Shown piece by piece: positions 23,446-26,461 of a stretch of 26,461 bases of DNA. Under the pieces are notes generated by a model. That model was not told where the DNA came from, did not search any database, and worked only from the letters and a program-made list of their open reading frames with translations. The DNA is taken from IMG/VR virus record IMGVR_UViG_3300030430_004568, positions 1,174 to 27,634 of that record. One strand, 5' to 3'. Within the stretch, counting starts at the first letter, position 1; every line of letters starts with the position of its first letter. Made by a program: the position numbers and the translations under genes. Origin of the DNA: a virus.

Positions 23446-23790
23446 CTAAATAGCTTTGTCTGTTGTTGGTTTAGTTTTTTTGACTCTTTTTGTTGTTTTG
23501 TTTTTAGCTTTAACCTTGGGTGTTGCTTTTCTAGTGACCGTTTTTTTAACCTTTGGTATTGTTTTACTTTGTGTTTCAACAATAGGTTCTGGTTTAAATT
23601 GAACTTTTGTTTCTTCAACTTTAATTGGCTTTTCTACTTTTTTAACTTCTATAATTGGTTTATCAACTATCTCCACAACTTCGTTTTCGCTGGGTTGTGT
23701 TTGACTGTTAATTCGCTTTAATACCGGATGGTTAGAGTGTTTAGCAGTGAATTTATTAGATTTGTTAATTAGTCTTCTTTTTTTACCCAT
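23446..23790 (-). CDS. Lys/Pro/Thr-rich basic protein, possible DNA-binding virion protein
   Basis: The product is 114 residues. A conserved-looking N-terminus MGKKRRLINKSNKFTAKHSN is followed by HPVLKRIN, a short acidic part (ENEVVEIVDKP), then repeats of Val/Lys/Pro (VKKVEKPIKVEETKV) and a histone-H1-like tail (KVKKTVTRKATPKVKAKNKT). It should be disordered and very basic. CAGGAG seven bases before the ATG is good. It lies between a terminator (23836-23859) and gp13, inside the head-completion block, so it is probably a virion or assembly protein. DNA binding or condensation is inferred from composition only. A second frame (23406-23618) in the same A-rich stretch is not a gene. Confidence 0.7.
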   Translation of the reverse strand: MGKKRRLINKSNKFTAKHSNHPVLKRINSQTQPSENEVVEIVDKPIIEVKKVEKPIKVEETKVQFKPEPIVETQSKTIPKVKKTVTRKATPKVKAKNKTTKRVKKTKPTTDKAI

Positions 23791-23835
23791 AATAAAACTC
23801 CTGTTTTATATAAATAGTTGTTTTCATATAAAAAA

Positions 23836-23859
23836 AACCCCCTCCAAAAGAAGGGGGTT
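23836..23859 (-). terminator. rho-independent terminator after the decoration-like gene
   Basis: On the minus strand AACCCCCTTC-TTTT-GGAGGGGGTT forms a ten base-pair stem (one T-G wobble) with a four-base loop, followed by an eight-base T-run. It begins 20 bases after the stop of the 23879-24496 gene. Confidence 0.9.
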
Positions 23860-23878
23860 ACAATATCCAAGTATAATA

Positions 23879-24496
23879 TTATAGTACTGTATATTCTACG
23901 AGAACATTAAATCGACCAGCTGTAGCATCACCATCTAGCGCTGTGTGTGTACAGGCGTACAAGTGTACTACGTTACCGGCGACGGTAATACTAGGACGGC
24001 AAAAAGTCAATGCCGCAGCATCGTAATCGATATCTGCCTCTGTTGCCGTCGTCGCAAGACCATAACCTTCTGGACTTAGCTGTGTGGCGCCAGCGCCCAT
24101 AATCTCTACTCTACCTGTTACTGCCTCGTTGGTTGCTTCATTTGCCACAGTGCCTAGTGCGAGGTTTCCAACTAATGTTGGACCCGCAACTGTTTCAACA
24201 ACAAATGTTATTTTGTCAATTAAAATTTTACTAGGATCATTTAGTCCTGCAGGTGTAGTAACATCTAAAGCTCCTAAGTAACATAATATATCGTTAGTGC
24301 CATATGCAGCGGCGGTGTCCGTACCAGCTAAACTTCCTGCGAATGCTTGTACTTTCTTGCATCCAAGCCCAATTGCAGTGTTTTTATCGCCCTGTGTGAC
24401 GATACCTGAAAGAAGGCTTGCGCCTATATTTATTTCTCTTTTTAAATTCTCTATCAATGCTTGCATTCTTGCAAGACCTACTCTTTTTGTACCCAT
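23879..24496 (-). CDS. Ala/Thr/Gly-rich structural protein, candidate capsid decoration
   Basis: The product is 205 residues from the ATG at 24494-24496 (MGTKRVGLARMQALIENLKR), which has GGGAGG about nine bases upstream. An ATG ten codons earlier has no SD. A short basic helix (residues 1-22) leads into a long beta-rich, Ala/Gly/Thr-rich body (DKITFVVETVAG, VTGRVEIMGAG, RFNVLVEYTVL at the end), as in secreted or virion surface proteins. There are a few Cys but no CxxC motif. It is bounded by terminators on both sides, directly after gp23, with G+C-rich gp23-like codons, so it is probably an abundant virion protein expressed at late times. Decoration of the head is inference. It could instead be a head vertex or scaffold-associated protein. 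Confidence 0.75.
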   Translation of the reverse strand: MGTKRVGLARMQALIENLKREINIGASLLSGIVTQGDKNTAIGLGCKKVQAFAGSLAGTDTAAAYGTNDILCYLGALDVTTPAGLNDPSKILIDKITFVVETVAGPTLVGNLALGTVANEATNEAVTGRVEIMGAGATQLSPEGYGLATTATEADIDYDAAALTFCRPSITVAGNVVHLYACTHTALDGDATAGRFNVLVEYTVL

Positions 24497-24580
24497 TGCT
24501 ATAACCCTCCCTTGGCTCCACGCCATTTATAATCATGTCAAAAACATGGGTATAGTAACTAGTCAAGCCCCAAAACAAAA

Positions 24581-24610
24581 GACCCCATGCCTCAAAAGAA
24601 ACACGGGGTC
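24581..24610 (-). terminator. rho-independent terminator after the major capsid gene
   Basis: On the minus strand GACCCCGTG and CATGGGGTC pair over nine positions (one G-T wobble) around a 12-base loop, followed by TTTTGTTTTG. It begins 36 bases after the gp23 stop. It separates gp23 from the next gene, which would need read-through or a new promoter. Confidence 0.85.
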
Positions 24611-24645
24611 GAATTGATTTTAAACTATTTTTAGTTTAAGTTAGA

Positions 24646-26433
24646 TTACGCTTTTGCGCCGCTCTCACCTAAGAGTCCGCGACAAATGACTAGACCGTAC
24701 ATATCTGGTCGAACCATCTTCTTCGCGTAACGAGTCATAACACCCTTACGTGGTACGAAGTCTTCCACACCGAAGATGGTAGGAGTGACTTGTAGTGGCA
24801 CGTATGGAGCGTATACATAACCGCTCTCTAGGAAGGAACCACCCTTACGTCCAACGAGGATAAGGTTACGTGGGAAGTAAGGATCAACATATACATCATA
24901 ACGCTTGCTTAGGGTACCAACTTGCTTTGTACCAGCTGCACCGGTAGCATCGTCATGGGTTACGTTAGCGCGGAAACCGGCTGTGAACTCAAGGATGTTA
25001 GCAACCTCTGGGGAAGTAACAAGGAAGTTCGCGCCGCCACGAAGAGTCTTACGGTGAATCTGAGCAGAGATATCATTAATAGTCTCGCCAAGAGTCTCGT
25101 ACCACTCTGAAACAGTACCAGTGAAGTCTGGGGCAGCGGAGCTAGCACCAATTTCTGCACCGGTCTCTTTATCAACAAATAGACCTGGGCTGCGTGACCA
25201 GTAGTATTTACCGGCAGTTGCACCTTTTACGAGGTCTTCTACGATCTCACGGTCGATCTCAAGAGCAATCTGCTCAGAGAGAATCGAAGTAAGCTCTACC
25301 TCTGCATCAAGGTTGTGGTAAGCGTTTAGGTCTTGACCTAATTCTGGTGTCCACTTTGCCTTGAGCTTCTTGGTGACTGCAGTTACCGAAATGGAATCGA
25401 CCTTAAGGTTGATCTCTGGAATCTCTTCGCTATTCTCAAGACCCCAAGCCGTTGCACCAACTACCGAACCAAGACTAGCCGCTCGCGATTCAAAGTTATC
25501 TTTAATCGGGAAACTTATCGACGCGGCTCTCATCGAACTACTGAGAGCAGCCGCCGAGGTCGTATTATCACCAACCATAACAAGCAGAACGTTACCATCA
25601 GCACGATTAGTTCTGAACTGTGATAGGCGACGAAGCTGGGTGCCAGCGAGTGCGGCGGAACCGGTTAATGTAATTGCAACCAGATTATCAGCGTTGAAGT
25701 CGCTGCCTTCTCCAACAAGCGTCGATAACGCAACCTGACCAACAGCGAAGACAGTTGTTCCAGAAACGACTGCTGGGTCATATCTAAGAATAGAGTCAAG
25801 CTCTGCCACTGTAAGCTGTTGGCTTGCGCCTGTTAGAACAGTAGCGCCAGGACCTGCATAGGTACCACTAGCAATAATAGGAAATGTGGCGTGCGCCTGG
25901 GCTCCCAAAGTACCAGTTGGCGATGAATAACCATTAGTTAGGTTATAAAGCGCTCCGGCTGAAGTTCCAAACTCGCCAGACAAATCAACACCACCGGTTA
26001 GCTGGCGACCAACTTTTCCTGCGCCGTATAGCGACTCGCCGTCTGCAAAGTCTAGACGAGCGCTATCTGGACCACCGCCGAGGGTTCCTCCATCGGCAAA
26101 GGTAAAGTCTAGGAAGAAGATAAGACCAGATGGAAGCGACATTGGCTGAACGCTAACAAGGTCATTTGCAATAAGACCACCGAATACACGACGGACAATT
26201 GGGAATGCAACAGCAGCGAAACCTTCTACGTCGCCACCGCTCATGGTTGAAGCTGCCTCTTTTAGAAGCTGCTTTGCTTGGTTCTCAAGAAGACGAGCCA
26301 TATTGTTTTTGCTAACGTCGTTTCCGAGACCCTCTAGAAGTCCGGTCTGCTCCCACTTGTTTAGGAGTGCCGCACCTTCCTTACGCATGTCGCGTGATAC
26401 GACACCTTCTGTAAGTTTTTGTAAAATAGACAT
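24646..26433 (-). CDS. 23: major capsid protein gp23
   Basis: The product is 595 residues, against 521 for T4 gp23. The T4-type core opens with VAFPIVRRVFGGLIANDLVS followed by VQPMSLPSG. A helical N-terminal delta domain (about 1-59) precedes it. L57-K-E59|A60 fits the (L/I)xE prohead protease rule and lies near T4's processing site at residue 65. The C-terminal half has DLNAYHNLDAEVELTSILS, the usual gp23 helix, and ends RPDMYGLVICRGLLG. AAAGGAGA nine bases before the ATG is strong. It forms the HK97-fold hexamers of the head. Codons are clearly more G+C-rich than the tail genes, as expected for the most abundant protein. The upstream prohead genes (gp20-gp22) would be beyond the right edge. 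Confidence 0.95.
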   Translation of the reverse strand: MSILQKLTEGVVSRDMRKEGAALLNKWEQTGLLEGLGNDVSKNNMARLLENQAKQLLKEAASTMSGGDVEGFAAVAFPIVRRVFGGLIANDLVSVQPMSLPSGLIFFLDFTFADGGTLGGGPDSARLDFADGESLYGAGKVGRQLTGGVDLSGEFGTSAGALYNLTNGYSSPTGTLGAQAHATFPIIASGTYAGPGATVLTGASQQLTVAELDSILRYDPAVVSGTTVFAVGQVALSTLVGEGSDFNADNLVAITLTGSAALAGTQLRRLSQFRTNRADGNVLLVMVGDNTTSAAALSSSMRAASISFPIKDNFESRAASLGSVVGATAWGLENSEEIPEINLKVDSISVTAVTKKLKAKWTPELGQDLNAYHNLDAEVELTSILSEQIALEIDREIVEDLVKGATAGKYYWSRSPGLFVDKETGAEIGASSAAPDFTGTVSEWYETLGETINDISAQIHRKTLRGGANFLVTSPEVANILEFTAGFRANVTHDDATGAAGTKQVGTLSKRYDVYVDPYFPRNLILVGRKGGSFLESGYVYAPYVPLQVTPTIFGVEDFVPRKGVMTRYAKKMVRPDMYGLVICRGLLGESGAKA

Positions 26434-26461
26434 TTTTTTAATCTCCTTTGTTTATTCTATT

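Noticed and set aside
23406-23618. A 70-codon Lys/Gln-rich minus-strand frame
   Set aside because: It is a frame-shifted reading of the A-rich tail of the 23446-23790 gene, with no SD.
25361-25738. A 125-codon open frame on the plus strand
   Set aside because: It is antisense to gp23 in a codon-biased region. No SD or family features are present.
1-26461. tRNA genes, CRISPR arrays, insertion sequences
   Set aside because: I looked for cloverleaf ends, regularly spaced direct repeats and transposase motifs on both strands and saw none.

Overview
The window looks like part of the late (virion) and replication region of a tailed bacteriophage with a contractile tail, a myovirus distantly related to T4. 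All 27 genes I can support lie on the minus strand, so transcription runs from high to low coordinates. Genes are tightly packed, many stop/start codons overlap, and most genes have AGGAG-type ribosome binding sites. The T4-type gene set (gp23, gp13, gp14, gp15, gp18, gp19, gp26, gp53, gp48/54-like, UvsX/RecA, gp32-like SSB, flap-type 5' nuclease) supports this. The sequences are divergent, with larger or duplicated versions, as in marine T4-superfamily phages. Strong Shine-Dalgarno sites, sigma70-like promoters and secreted small proteins suggest a bacterial, probably Gram-negative, host. The host genus cannot be named from the window. I see no tRNA, CRISPR array, insertion sequence or integrase.

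Layout in transcription order (right to left). (1) Head: the major capsid protein (26433-24646), then a terminator, a candidate capsid decoration protein (24496-23879), then a second terminator. (2) Head completion and tail: a Lys/Pro-rich basic protein, neck proteins gp13 and gp14, tail terminator gp15, a very large tail sheath with inserted repeat domains, two tail tube paralogues, baseplate hub gp26, a gp51-like small protein, an unknown protein, the tape measure, a gp48/54-like tube initiator, gp53, a 1061-residue hub-like protein and a 466-residue unknown. (3) Replication and recombination, continuing without a break: a short exonuclease-less family A DNA polymerase, a divergent FtsZ/tubulin-like protein, a gp32-like SSB followed by a strong terminator, a zinc-ribbon protein, an unknown, UvsX/RecA and a 5'-3' exonuclease. 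(4) Left edge: a membrane HExxH protein, a small secreted protein, and a 53-residue secreted or membrane peptide with a polycationic tail that has its own promoter and terminator. A second promoter with an overlapping palindrome reads out of the left end.

The genes fit one programme. The right two thirds build the head, neck, tail tube, sheath and baseplate. The middle supplies DNA synthesis (polymerase, SSB, recombinase, nuclease). The left end may encode envelope-directed proteins. The most noteworthy items are the tubulin-like gene beside the polymerase, the stripped-down family A polymerase in a T4-type structural context, the polycationic secreted peptide, the palindrome-overlapped promoter, and the repeat-decorated sheath.
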